Shown: positions 1 through 11,163 of the stretch, one piece after another | Layout of the letters: each line of letters opens with the position of its first letter | How positions within the stretch are numbered: position 1 is the first letter of the stretch | Assembly (NCBI GenBank): GCA_020026395.1 | Contig: JAHHQM010000002.1 | Coordinates: 135,662-199,661 of the forward strand | Origin: Alistipes sp. | GTDB lineage: Bacteria > Bacteroidota > Bacteroidia > Bacteroidales > Rikenellaceae | Direction of reading: 5' to 3' | Length of the DNA stretch: 64,000 bases | Notes under the pieces: model-generated | The model's input: only the letters and a program-made list of their open reading frames with translations | Databases searched by the model: none | What the model was told of the DNA's origin: nothing | Program-made: the position numbers and the translations under genes

Positions 1-1
1 C

Positions 2-301
2 ATCATCCAGTCGATCGACCGCGGTTTGGATTTCGAGGACATCGCCAACGCCAAGAATCTGGATTTCGACGAGCTGCTCACCGAGATCGAAAGCATCGTC
101 AATTCGGGTACGAAACTCGACATCTCCTACTACATCAACGAATACATGGACGAGGACAAGGCCGAAGACATCTACGAATACTTCAAGGAGGATGCCCAGA
201 GCGATTCGCTGGACGAAGCGGTCGAAGAGCTGGGTGGCGACTACACCGAGGAGGAGATCCGTCTGGTACGTATCAAGTTTATGTGCGAGCAGGGTAACTA
301 A
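2..301 (+). CDS. recQ: RecQ helicase, C-terminal end (5' partial)
   Basis: The reading frame is open from the first bases of the window, so this is the last 99 codons of a larger gene. The acidic stretch reading DFEDIANAKNLDFDELLTEI and the ending IRLVRIKFMCEQGN match the extended C-terminus of long (about 730 aa) Bacteroidota RecQ ATP-dependent DNA helicases, which act in recombinational repair. No helicase motif lies inside the window, so the call rests on recognising the tail. The TTG at 26 is an internal codon, not a start. A terminator follows directly. Confidence 0.72.
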   Translation: MIQSIDRGLDFEDIANAKNLDFDELLTEIESIVNSGTKLDISYYINEYMDEDKAEDIYEYFKEDAQSDSLDEAVEELGGDYTEEEIRLVRIKFMCEQGN

Positions 302-318
302 TCCACACGCTATAATCT

Positions 319-351
319 AAAAGCCGATCCGTTCGTGGGTCGGCTTTTTTT
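319..351 (+). terminator. Rho-independent terminator after recQ
   Basis: AAGCCGATCC and GGGTCGGCTT form a stem (one G-T pair) closed by a short loop and followed by a run of seven T. Confidence 0.85.
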
Positions 352-491
352 GCGGGATGCGGAGTGCAGGACGCGAGGAGAGGTCGGCGGAGTGCGGGTT
401 ATGCGGCGGCGGATATCCTATAATATAATAGGATCGCCCGCGCGGAAAGAGAAAAACGAGGGGGCGATGCGGGCGGTAAAAGAAAAATACA

Positions 492-499
492 TATCTTTG
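492..499 (+). promoter_or_regulatory. -7 promoter box for rsmA
   Basis: TATCTTTG fits the Bacteroidota TAnnTTTG -7 box. It ends only six bases before the ATG at 506, so transcription would begin at or next to the start codon. Confidence 0.6.
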
Positions 500-505
500 C
501 AATCT

Positions 506-1285
506 ATGACGGAAGTAAGGGCTAAAAAAGCATTGGGTCAGCATTTTCTGACCGATCTGAACATCGCGCGTAAGATCGCTTACGCGCTCGAGGAGGGTAC
601 CCCCCCGCGCAAGGTGCTGGAAGTGGGTTGCGGCATGGGCGTATTGACGCGTTTTTTGTTGCAGCGCGACGACATCGAAACCTACGGCGCAGAGATCGAT
701 ACCGAGAGCGTCGATTACCTCCACGTGCATTATCCCGAATTTACGCCCCGCCTGATGGAGGGCGATTTTCTGAAGATGGATCTTCACGCACTGTTCCCCG
801 AGGGCGTGCGCATCATCGGCAATTTCCCCTACAACATCTCGTCGCAGATCTTTTTCAAGGTATTGGAGAACCGCGACCTCGTCCCCGAATGCGTCGGCAT
901 GATCCAGAAAGAGGTGGCCGTCCGTCTGGCCGAGAAACCCGGCACGAAGGATTACGGCATCCTTTCGGTGTTGTTGCAGGCGTGGTACGACATCGAGTAC
1001 CTCTTCACCGTGAACGAAACGGTATTCTCGCCGCCCCCCAAGGTCAAAAGTGCCGTCATCCGCTTAAAGCGTAACGAAACCAAAGAGCTGGGATGCGACG
1101 AAGCGCTGTTTATCCGCGTGGTGAAGGCCTCGTTCGGACAACGCCGCAAAATGATCCGCAACTCGCTGCGTGCGGCCTTCGATTTCGGAGGTGAGGAGCA
1201 CCCCTTCTTCTCGAAACGCGCCGAGCAGCTTTCCGTTGCCGATTTCGTGGAACTGACCTTGTGGGTCGATGCCCACCGAAAATAA
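506..1285 (+). CDS. rsmA: 16S rRNA dimethyladenosine transferase RsmA/KsgA
   Basis: This enzyme dimethylates two adjacent adenines near the 3' end of 16S rRNA during small-subunit maturation, using SAM. The protein (259 aa) opens with the family signature KKALGQHFLTD, has the SAM-binding loop VLEVGCGMGVLT, and carries the catalytic motif IV as NFPYNIS. I chose ATG 506 because homologues begin just before KKALGQHFL. The longer frame from 335 would translate the recQ terminator and the promoter. The gene stands alone between two terminators. Confidence 0.93.
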   Translation: MTEVRAKKALGQHFLTDLNIARKIAYALEEGTPPRKVLEVGCGMGVLTRFLLQRDDIETYGAEIDTESVDYLHVHYPEFTPRLMEGDFLKMDLHALFPEGVRIIGNFPYNISSQIFFKVLENRDLVPECVGMIQKEVAVRLAEKPGTKDYGILSVLLQAWYDIEYLFTVNETVFSPPPKVKSAVIRLKRNETKELGCDEALFIRVVKASFGQRRKMIRNSLRAAFDFGGEEHPFFSKRAEQLSVADFVELTLWVDAHRK

Positions 1286-1289
1286 AAAC

Positions 1290-1321
1290 AAAAAAGCGAC
1301 CCTTTTCGGGGTCGCTTTTTT
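1290..1321. terminator. Bidirectional terminator between rsmA and the M16 genes
   Basis: AAAAAAGCGACCC and GGGTCGCTTTTTT (with a TTTTC loop) form a stem with A- and T-tracts on both sides, serving the converging rsmA and M16 transcripts. Confidence 0.88.
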
Positions 1322-1336
1322 GTTGAACTCTATTCT

Positions 1337-2611
1337 TTAGGCGAACGGATCTTCCTCGCCCACCACAACGGTGATCAGATCCTCCCTTCGCAGGTATTTC
1401 TCGGCCAAAAGGCGCACATCGCGGGGCGTCATGCGACGAATCTCGGCCACCTGACGCGCAATCGCGCCGTTGTCCGTACCGCACAGGATGTTTTCGATCG
1501 TGACATCCGCCACGCCGAAAGGCCCGTCCAAAATACGCATCATCTCGCCGATCATCATATTCTTCACCAGATCCAGCTCCTCCTCCGACATCTCTTCCCG
1601 ACGCAGGCGTTCGATTTCGCGGTCGATCTCCACCAACGCTTCACGCGTCGAGTCCGATCCGACCTGTGTCGCCACGGCAAAATAACCCGCACGTTCGAAA
1701 TTGACCATGGCGGCCATCACGCCGTAGGTGAATCCGTGTTCGGCACGCAGGTTCTGCATCAGACGCGAACCGAAATATCCACCCAAAGCCGTTGCCACGA
1801 CCTGCATGCCCGTAAAGTCGGGATGCTGACGCGGGAACAACAGCCGTCCGATGCGGATCGAAGACTGCACCGCCCCCTCGTGACGGCGGAATATGCGGTG
1901 CGTCACAACGGGTTCGGGCAGATCGGCCGTGATCTTCCCCCCGCCCGAAGGCAGTTGCGATGCGATGGCACGTACGCGGGTAAGCTCCTCCTCCCCGATG
2001 CGGCCGCTGCACACCACAAAACAATTTTCGGCCGTGTAGTGCGTGCGGTAGAACTCCACAAGGCATTCGCGCGTCAGGTTGTCGTACTCCTCCTCGTCGG
2101 CCACGACGCCATAGGGGTGATCCTTGCCGAACAAAGCCACCGAGAAGAGTTCGCGTGCCTTGTTATCGACCTTTTGGCGCTCGACCTTGAGACGTTGCTT
2201 GCGTTTGAGGCAGTAGCCCGAGATCTCCTCCTCGGGGAAGGTGGGATGCAGGATGATCTCCTCGGCCACGGCCAGCGTCTCGGGCACGAATCTCGAGAGC
2301 ATGCAAAACGAAATATAGGCGTAATCGCGGTCGATCGTCACATCGAACCACGATCCGTAGAAATCCAGTTCTTCGGCCAGTTCGCGTGCCGAATGATTGG
2401 CGGTACCCTCCGCCAGAAGATTCGCCACGGCCGAAGCCGAGAAAAAGCGTTTCTGCACCGACGATCCCGCACGGAACACAAACGACACGCGCAGCACGCC
2501 GAATTCGTCGGCCGCCAGCGTATAAAGATCCACTCCGTTCGCAAGGGTCTCGCGGTGCGCTTCGGCAACCTCGGCCGAAACGGGAGCTATGACGGGTTGT
2601 TCTTTAATCAT
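1337..2611 (-). CDS. M16 family peptidase-like subunit lacking the zinc motif
   Basis: A 424-aa protein with the M16 (pitrilysin/PqqL) fold: an N-terminal peptidase-like half beginning VDLYTLAADEFGVLRVSFVF and a C-terminal half with the GGYFGSRLMQNLRAEHGFTYG region typical of inactive M16 domains. Where active members have HxxEH, this one reads LLAEGTANHS, so it should not bind zinc. Such subunits pair with an active partner, as in mitochondrial processing peptidase. Its start overlaps the stop of the upstream active M16 gene (ATGA), so the two are probably co-translated and may form a heterodimer (inference). Confidence 0.88.
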   Translation of the reverse strand: MIKEQPVIAPVSAEVAEAHRETLANGVDLYTLAADEFGVLRVSFVFRAGSSVQKRFFSASAVANLLAEGTANHSARELAEELDFYGSWFDVTIDRDYAYISFCMLSRFVPETLAVAEEIILHPTFPEEEISGYCLKRKQRLKVERQKVDNKARELFSVALFGKDHPYGVVADEEEYDNLTRECLVEFYRTHYTAENCFVVCSGRIGEEELTRVRAIASQLPSGGGKITADLPEPVVTHRIFRRHEGAVQSSIRIGRLLFPRQHPDFTGMQVVATALGGYFGSRLMQNLRAEHGFTYGVMAAMVNFERAGYFAVATQVGSDSTREALVEIDREIERLRREEMSEEELDLVKNMMIGEMMRILDGPFGVADVTIENILCGTDNGAIARQVAEIRRMTPRDVRLLAEKYLRREDLITVVVGEEDPFA

Positions 2612-3843
2612 CGTGCTTTATAAATAAGGGTGGAACAATTTTCCGGAACAAATGCCTTTCGGGCAAACTCACGGATCGCCTCGGCCGAAATTCCGCGGTA
2701 GATCTCCACTTCGCGGTTGATCAGCGACAGATCGCCCGTCATCTCGTAGAATCCGAGGTTCATCGCCTTGTTCATCACATTCAATTCGCCGAAAAGCGTA
2801 TTGGCCTCAAATTTGTTTTTGACCTTTTCGATTTCGCGGGGATCGGCCTCGGCCTGTTTCAAGAGCTCGATTTCGCGCCAAACGGCCGCCTCGGCCTTTT
2901 CGGGCGTGGTGTCGGGCAGGAGTTGTCCCGTAAAGATGAACAGTCCCGGATCCAGATCGCCCGTGATGTAGGCATTGACCGATGCCAACAGGCGCTCCTC
3001 CTTGACCAGACGCTGGTACAGGCGCGACGAATCGCCGCTCGACAGCAGATCCGACACCATGTCGGCCACGTAGAAATCCGACGAACAGCGGGCACCCATG
3101 TGGAAGGCCATCGTGAAGGTCGTGGCGGGCACATCGCGCTCCACTTCCAGACGGCGCGGTGCGGTTTGTGCGGGTTCCACGGGCAGCGGATCGGCTTTGA
3201 GTCCGTTGTCGGGAATGTCGCCGAACCATTTCTCCGCCAAGGCGATCATCTCCTCTTCGTCCATATCGGCCGAGATCGAAAGCACGGCATTCGAGGGGTG
3301 GTAATGACGGCGGTGGAACTCCGACACCTCCTCGAGGGTGGCCGTGGCGATGTGATCGGTCTTGCGGCCGATGGTCGCCCAGCGGTAGGGGTGCTCCTTA
3401 TAGGCCAGATCGCGCATCAGCATCATCTGATCGCCGTAGGGCTGATTCAGGTAGCGCTGGCGGAACTCCTCGATCACCACCTTTTTCTCGGCCTCGAGTT
3501 TCGCGGGCGTGATGTCCAGACCGGCCATGCGGTCGCTCTCCAGCCACAAGGCCGTCTCGAGGTTATCCACCGGAAGGGTCAGGTAGAAGTCCGTATAATC
3601 GTTGTTGGTGAAGGCGTTGTTGTCGCCCGAAGCCATCTGCACGGGAAGATCGTAGTCGGGCACACGCCGTGTTCCGCGGAACATCAGATGCTCGAACAAG
3701 TGGGCAAATCCCGTGCGCTCGGGGTTCTCGTTACGCGCCCCCACCTTATAAAGTATATTGACCGCCGCCAACCTGGAGCGTCGGTCGCGGTTGACCGCTA
3801 CGGTCAATCCGTTTGCCAAAATTTTTCTAAGATAAGTGATCAT
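2608..3843 (-). CDS. M16 family zinc metallopeptidase (active subunit)
   Basis: A 411-aa pitrilysin-family peptidase. The inverted zinc motif HLFEH lies near residue 49 in the context GFAHLFEHLMFRGT, and the distal glutamate region AEKKVVIEEFRQR follows about 75 residues on. No signal peptide is apparent, so it may be cytoplasmic. I chose ATG 3843 because family members begin right before this segment (MITYLRKILANG), and an upstream start would translate the -7 box. It is followed by the overlapping motif-less M16 gene. Confidence 0.9.
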   Translation of the reverse strand: MITYLRKILANGLTVAVNRDRRSRLAAVNILYKVGARNENPERTGFAHLFEHLMFRGTRRVPDYDLPVQMASGDNNAFTNNDYTDFYLTLPVDNLETALWLESDRMAGLDITPAKLEAEKKVVIEEFRQRYLNQPYGDQMMLMRDLAYKEHPYRWATIGRKTDHIATATLEEVSEFHRRHYHPSNAVLSISADMDEEEMIALAEKWFGDIPDNGLKADPLPVEPAQTAPRRLEVERDVPATTFTMAFHMGARCSSDFYVADMVSDLLSSGDSSRLYQRLVKEERLLASVNAYITGDLDPGLFIFTGQLLPDTTPEKAEAAVWREIELLKQAEADPREIEKVKNKFEANTLFGELNVMNKAMNLGFYEMTGDLSLINREVEIYRGISAEAIREFARKAFVPENCSTLIYKAR

Positions 3844-3848
3844 CGGGA

Positions 3849-3856
3849 CAAAGGTA
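3849..3856 (-). promoter_or_regulatory. -7 promoter box for the M16 pair
   Basis: Reads TACCTTTG on the minus strand and ends five bases before the ATG at 3843, so the message may be leaderless. Confidence 0.6.
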
Positions 3857-4084
3857 CAAAAAAGAATTTCGAAATCGCAGTCCCCGCCGCCAAGACTTTT
3901 CCCGCAATGTACCACGCAGGTGTGTGTAAGGCCGAAAACACCACTTCAGCCCCACTTGCGGCAAACGCAACTCAATGATGCAGAAAAAGTTATTGTGAAA
4001 AATATAACAGTTGGAAAATCCCCAAAACAGCGGAAAAATTGGGAGTTTTATCGCCATAAGTTACGAAAATTCTTTCAAAATTAT

Positions 4085-4092
4085 TATCTTTG
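4085..4092 (+). promoter_or_regulatory. -7 promoter box for pyruvate:ferredoxin oxidoreductase
   Basis: TATCTTTG followed by an AT-rich leader of about 70 bases before the ATG at 4163. Confidence 0.65.
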
Positions 4093-4162
4093 CAGCACAA
4101 TTCTCGATGCACACACACTTTTTATTCGAACACATTAACTATTTTTCTTAATATTATCAAAA

Positions 4163-7696
<3,534 letters not shown>

Positions 7697-7718
7697 TCTA
7701 AAGTACAAAATACACGCG

Positions 7719-7753
7719 AAAGGGGTGTCCGATTGGTCGGACACCCCTTTTTT
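7719..7753 (+). terminator. Terminator after PFOR
   Basis: AAAGGGGTGTCC and GGACACCCCTTT form a perfect stem around GATTGGTC, followed by T residues. Confidence 0.92.
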
Positions 7754-7801
7754 ATGATCGGTAGGAAACCCGCGGAGGTTTTTGTTATTAAAAATTTTTA
7801 T

Positions 7802-7809
7802 TATATTTG
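7802..7809 (+). promoter_or_regulatory. -7 promoter box before the nhaC remnant
   Basis: TATATTTG lies 47 bases before the ATG at 7857, so the remnant may still be transcribed. Confidence 0.5.
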
Positions 7810-7856
7810 CCTTTTCGCCCTTTTGCGGGCGGCACACACCAAACACCTATTTTCGT

Positions 7857-8144
7857 ATGGATCAAAACAATCCGACCAAACCGCTCAATCCCCACCGACC
7901 GTCGGGATGGGTGGCACTCAGCCCGCTGTTTGTATTTTTGGGGCTTTATCTGGATCTGGTGACTTCGCTCATCGTCAATGATTTTTATAAGGTACCCATC
8001 ACCGTGGCCTTTGTTTTTGCATCGGCCTACGCCGTTTGTCTGACGCCCGGCCTCAAACTTGAGGAGCGCATCCGCCAATTCACCATGGGGGCAATTACCC
8101 TTGCGGCCATCATCCTGCGCTATCCGAGAAGGTATTCGCGGTAA
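7857..8144 (+). pseudogene. Truncated NhaC-family Na+/H+ antiporter remnant
   Basis: A 95-codon frame whose first 80 residues (SPLFVFLGLYLDLVTSLIVN, then FYKVPITVAFVF) match the beginning of NhaC-type Na+/H+ antiporters of Bacteroidota, normally about 430-450 aa. After residue about 82 it jumps to a short hydrophobic tail ending AAIILRYPRRYSR and stops. About 350 residues of transporter are missing, so it cannot be a functional antiporter. The simplest reading is one internal deletion, with the tail perhaps being the original C-terminus. A stand-alone two-helix membrane peptide is the alternative. Confidence 0.6.
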
Positions 8145-8277
8145 AAAAGGACGGGAAAACCTCCGTTTTCGTGATTTTTTCCGACTTTTTCAAAAGCATT
8201 CGTGATGAAAAAGCGGGTGTTCGTGATGAATACCCCATACTCGGATGAATTTATTTGGTTGTTGCGTCGTCAAAGCC

Positions 8278-8285
8278 TAAATTTG
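8278..8285 (+). promoter_or_regulatory. -7 promoter box for the lipoprotein at 8323
   Basis: TAAATTTG, 37 bases before the start codon. Confidence 0.6.
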
Positions 8286-8322
8286 CCGACGAAAAAAATT
8301 TAACTATTAATTATAACTTCGT

Positions 8323-9195
8323 ATGAAAAACTTTTTCTTTAAAGCAGTCCTCTTCCTGGCAATGCCTCTGATGGCTGCATCGTTTGTTTCGTGTGACGAT
8401 GACGATGACAACGTAGCACCCCAGCCCCAATTCGAGTCGGAGCTGATCGGTACCTACAACCCCACCTTCATCAACTACAAACTCCCGATGGCCGAGGCCG
8501 CTCAGGATTACTACTTTATCGTAGAGCCCACCTGGAAAGAGGGTGTTGATCCCGCAACGCTGATGGTCGGCGGTTTCCTGCCCATGCCCCAGGTTCTGGG
8601 TATCATGCAGGGTATAGTATCGAACATCGTTAAGGGTGGTTTCGTAGAACTCGACCTGAAGGACAACGGTTCGTTCTCGGCAAAATACAAGGATCTGATC
8701 CTGCCCGAAAACGCCGATATGTCGGCCATTATGGGTGCGCTGATCGAGCCCAAGTTCGGTGATGTTGTGAAGGAGTTCCCCTCGTCGGAGACCGAGGCCG
8801 TTCTTTCCGCAACCGCTCTGGGTTACTACACCGAGGACAACGCCGACAAGTTCTTCTTCACCATCAGCAAGGATTTCCTGAAGATGGTTGGTGAGAAGAT
8901 GGAGCAGCCGACCGACCTGGTTGGTATGATCGAGACCTCCATCACGTCGTTCAAGCTGGACATCCAGTCGACCGAGAAGTACTTCGCCATTCCCTTGAAA
9001 TACACGTTCGAGGCCAACGGTCTTCTGACCCTCTACGTAGATCTCGAGATGATGCAGTCGTACCTGCCGCTGATCAAGATGGCCGTTGCAAACGTACCCC
9101 CGGTAATGGGTATGATCAAACTGTCGGATACGATGGATCTGCTCTTCAACAACGTGAGCGAGTTCAAACTGAAACTCCTCCTGCAGAAGAAATAG
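8323..9195 (+). CDS. Predicted surface lipoprotein, possibly DUF4925-like
   Basis: A 290-aa protein with a lipoprotein signal peptide: basic start, hydrophobic core and cleavage before Cys in SFVSCDDDDD. Five Asp directly after the lipidated Cys resemble the acidic surface-export signal of Bacteroidota lipoproteins, so outer-leaflet exposure is likely (inference). The rest is an alternating pattern of short strands (IGTYNPTFINYKLP, GFVELDLKDNGSFSAKY) suggesting a lipocalin-like or two-repeat beta fold. The general look recalls DUF4925 proteins, but I am not certain. Function unknown; flanked by its own promoter and terminator. Confidence 0.65.
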   Translation: MKNFFFKAVLFLAMPLMAASFVSCDDDDDNVAPQPQFESELIGTYNPTFINYKLPMAEAAQDYYFIVEPTWKEGVDPATLMVGGFLPMPQVLGIMQGIVSNIVKGGFVELDLKDNGSFSAKYKDLILPENADMSAIMGALIEPKFGDVVKEFPSSETEAVLSATALGYYTEDNADKFFFTISKDFLKMVGEKMEQPTDLVGMIETSITSFKLDIQSTEKYFAIPLKYTFEANGLLTLYVDLEMMQSYLPLIKMAVANVPPVMGMIKLSDTMDLLFNNVSEFKLKLLLQKK

Positions 9196-9223
9196 TAAAC
9201 GCACACTATTCATAAATTTAAGG

Positions 9224-9263
9224 AATGAAGCCATGCGAAATACTCCGTATGGCTTCATTTTTG
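9224..9263 (+). terminator. Terminator after the 8323 lipoprotein
   Basis: ATGAAGCCAT and ATGGCTTCAT form a stem around a 13-14 base loop, followed by TTT. Confidence 0.82.
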
Positions 9264-9282
9264 CGTATGACGATTTAAATAT

Positions 9283-9290
9283 TAATTTTG
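9283..9290 (+). promoter_or_regulatory. -7 promoter box for the META lipoprotein
   Basis: TAATTTTG, 25 bases before the ATG at 9316. Confidence 0.6.
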
Positions 9291-9315
9291 CATTGTCATT
9301 TAAATACCGAAAACT

Positions 9316-9834
9316 ATGAAAAAGATTTTTATCTTCGCCATGATGCTCTTTGCGATGGCATCGTGCAGCACTCAGGAGAATCTTACTTTGGAGGGTTACG
9401 TTTGGAAACTCACCAAGATGGAAGGCATTCCCGCCGAGGCCGTTCAGGCAAAACCCGATTTCTTCACGCTTCAGTTTGATGCGGATGAGACGATTGCATC
9501 GGGTCGTTCGAACTGCAACAATTTCTTCGGCGAATATACGCTCAACGACAAAGGTCTGACGTTCGAGGAGCTGGCCGCAACCCGTAAGATGTGCCCCAAC
9601 ATGGAGCAGGAAGCCGCTTATATGGCTATGTTCTCGCTGGTGGACAACTACGAGATCAACGGCGACGAGCTGACCCTGACGGGTAAAGGCAAAACGCTGG
9701 CTACCTTCAAGATGCAGTCGAAGATGGAGCCCGCCGAGGAGGAGGTCGTAGAGGCCGCTGCTCAGGAGAGCGCCGACGGCGAGGTTGAAGCCGAAGTTGC
9801 CGTAGAGGAAGTTCCCGCTGCCGAGGAGAAATAA
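9316..9834 (+). CDS. META-domain (HslJ-like) lipoprotein with acidic tail
   Basis: A 172-aa lipoprotein: signal peptide MKKIFIFAMMLFAMASC with Cys 17 as the lipid site. Residues about 25-135 form one META domain (WKLTKMEG at the start, GRSNCNNFFGEY in the middle, ATRKMCPNMEQEAAYMAMFS before the last strands), the domain of the E. coli heat-inducible protein HslJ. The last 35 residues are almost only Glu, Ala and Val (AEEEVVEAAAQESADGEVEA), an unusual acidic extension. Probably an envelope protein; function unknown. Its own promoter and a terminator make it monocistronic. Confidence 0.85.
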   Translation: MKKIFIFAMMLFAMASCSTQENLTLEGYVWKLTKMEGIPAEAVQAKPDFFTLQFDADETIASGRSNCNNFFGEYTLNDKGLTFEELAATRKMCPNMEQEAAYMAMFSLVDNYEINGDELTLTGKGKTLATFKMQSKMEPAEEEVVEAAAQESADGEVEAEVAVEEVPAAEEK

Positions 9835-9858
9835 TCCCGGATAGACCCGATTTCTTTA

Positions 9859-9895
9859 AATTCCCCTTGTCCCGACGGACGAGGGGAATTTTTAT
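9859..9895 (+). terminator. Terminator after the META lipoprotein
   Basis: AATTCCCCTTGTCC and GGACGAGGGGAATT form a stem with one internal mismatch, followed by TTT. Confidence 0.82.
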
Positions 9896-9958
9896 TTATC
9901 GTATTGAACGAAAACGGATTAAGTCTTTTTCGGGGTTTGGAGTTATGAACAATTTGGA

Positions 9959-10015
9959 AAAGTTATTAACATTTTACGCGAAAGTTATTAACACTCCATC
10001 AACACTATGAACACT
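9959..10015 (+). repeat. Short tandem direct repeats at the edge of the R-M island
   Basis: AAAGTTATTAACA occurs at 9959-9971 and 9981-9993. AACACT then occurs at 9990, 10001 and 10010, about one helical turn apart. The block sits where base composition falls from GC-rich to AT-rich, 50-110 bases upstream of the island promoter. It could be an operator array for the HTH protein or a junction scar. Confidence 0.45.
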
Positions 10016-10068
10016 CCCTGACACGAAAAACAATTAAAATCAATTTTGCCCTACCAAATAAAATTATG

Positions 10069-10076
10069 TAACTTTG
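10069..10076 (+). promoter_or_regulatory. -7 promoter box for the R-M operon
   Basis: TAACTTTG, 23 bases before the ATG of the HTH gene at 10100. Confidence 0.65.
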
Positions 10077-10099
10077 CAATCATACAAAGTTCTTCTAAC

Positions 10100-10297
10100 A
10101 TGAATAGAATTAAATTTTATTTAGAAAAGAAAGGAATAAGTCAAACAGATTTAGCACATCGCTTAGGAAAAAGTTTTAATATGATTAATCTATATGCGAC
10201 AAATAAAGTGCAACCTCCAATTCCTGTCTTATATCAAATTGCCGAAATTCTAAAAATAGATGTAAGAGAATTATTAGTTTCTACAATTAACAAATAA
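10100..10297 (+). CDS. Small XRE-family HTH regulator (putative controller of the R-M operon)
   Basis: A 65-aa single helix-turn-helix domain with the Cro/C1 pattern: GISQTDLAHRLGKSFNMINL as helices 2 and 3 and IAEILKIDVRELL as the closing helices. I chose ATG 10100 because it follows the promoter box at a normal distance. Its stop lies six bases before the methylase start, so the three genes form one operon. By position and size it resembles controller (C) proteins that time methylase and nuclease expression (inference). The gene is very AT-rich, like the two genes after it. Confidence 0.8.
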   Translation: MNRIKFYLEKKGISQTDLAHRLGKSFNMINLYATNKVQPPIPVLYQIAEILKIDVRELLVSTINK

Positions 10298-10303
10298 AGA
10301 CCT

Positions 10304-11155
10304 ATGAAGCCAATAATAAAATATAGAGGCGGTAAATCTAAAGAAATTTCTCACTTCTTAAAACATATACCTAAGTTCTCGGGGCGATATATAGAACCTT
10401 TTTTTGGAGGAGGAGCACTATTCTTTTATTTAGAGCCTCACAGAGGTATAATTAATGATATAAATACACGCCTAATATCATTTTACCGAGGAGTAGCCAA
10501 TAACTTTGATTTATTACAAAAAGAATTATTACAAGTAGAAAATATATACTCAAAAAATCGTCAAGATTTTGATGCCCTAAAAAAATTAAGTCCTCAAAAC
10601 AGAGTTGAAGATAAAAATGAAGCATTATACTATCAAATAAGAGATATGTATAACGGCCTCATTCCTCCGAAATATTCAGAAGCCTTTTTATATTATTTTA
10701 TTAATAAAACGGCTTATTCAGGAATGATCCGTTTTAATGCAAAAGGGGAATTTAATGTTCCTTACGGCAGATATAAAAAGTTTGGCATTGACAAAGTAAC
10801 CAAAGAACATTCTATATTATTAAGAAACACAGAGATAAGAAATGAAGACTATCAAAACATTTTTACCTCTGCTAAATCTGATGATTTTATTTTCTTAGAC
10901 CCTCCCTATGATTGCGTTTTTTCTGATTATGGAAATATAGAATACAAGGAAGGATTTAACGAAGAAGCTCATAGATTACTTGCAAAAAATATAAAGAAAT
11001 TGAATTGTAGAGTTTTAATGGTAATTGGAAGAACACCTCTCACAGAAGAACTATATGGAGATATGATTGTTGAAGAATATGCTAAAAGTTATGCTGTAAA
11101 TATTCGAAACCGATTCCATTCCGAAGCATCCCATATTTTAATAACCAACTTTTAA
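10304..11155 (+). CDS. Dam-type DNA N6-adenine methyltransferase (D12 class)
   Basis: A 283-aa SAM-dependent adenine methylase. It shows the D12-class order: KYRGGKS at the N-terminus, the SAM loop EPFFGGGAL near residue 31, the insertion with YYFINKTAYSGMIRFNAKGEFN typical of GATC (Dam, M.DpnIIA, M.MboIA) enzymes shortened here to its core, and the catalytic motif DPPY at about residue 199. The likely target is GATC (inference from subfamily). It sits between a small HTH gene and an AlwI-like nuclease and would protect the host from that nuclease. AT-rich codon use marks it as acquired. Confidence 0.92.
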   Translation: MKPIIKYRGGKSKEISHFLKHIPKFSGRYIEPFFGGGALFFYLEPHRGIINDINTRLISFYRGVANNFDLLQKELLQVENIYSKNRQDFDALKKLSPQNRVEDKNEALYYQIRDMYNGLIPPKYSEAFLYYFINKTAYSGMIRFNAKGEFNVPYGRYKKFGIDKVTKEHSILLRNTEIRNEDYQNIFTSAKSDDFIFLDPPYDCVFSDYGNIEYKEGFNEEAHRLLAKNIKKLNCRVLMVIGRTPLTEELYGDMIVEEYAKSYAVNIRNRFHSEASHILITNF

Positions 11156-11163
11156 GATTCATT

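Noticed and set aside
335..505. Upstream start of rsmA (57 extra codons)
   Set aside because: The added residues translate the recQ terminator and the -7 box and are absent from the family.
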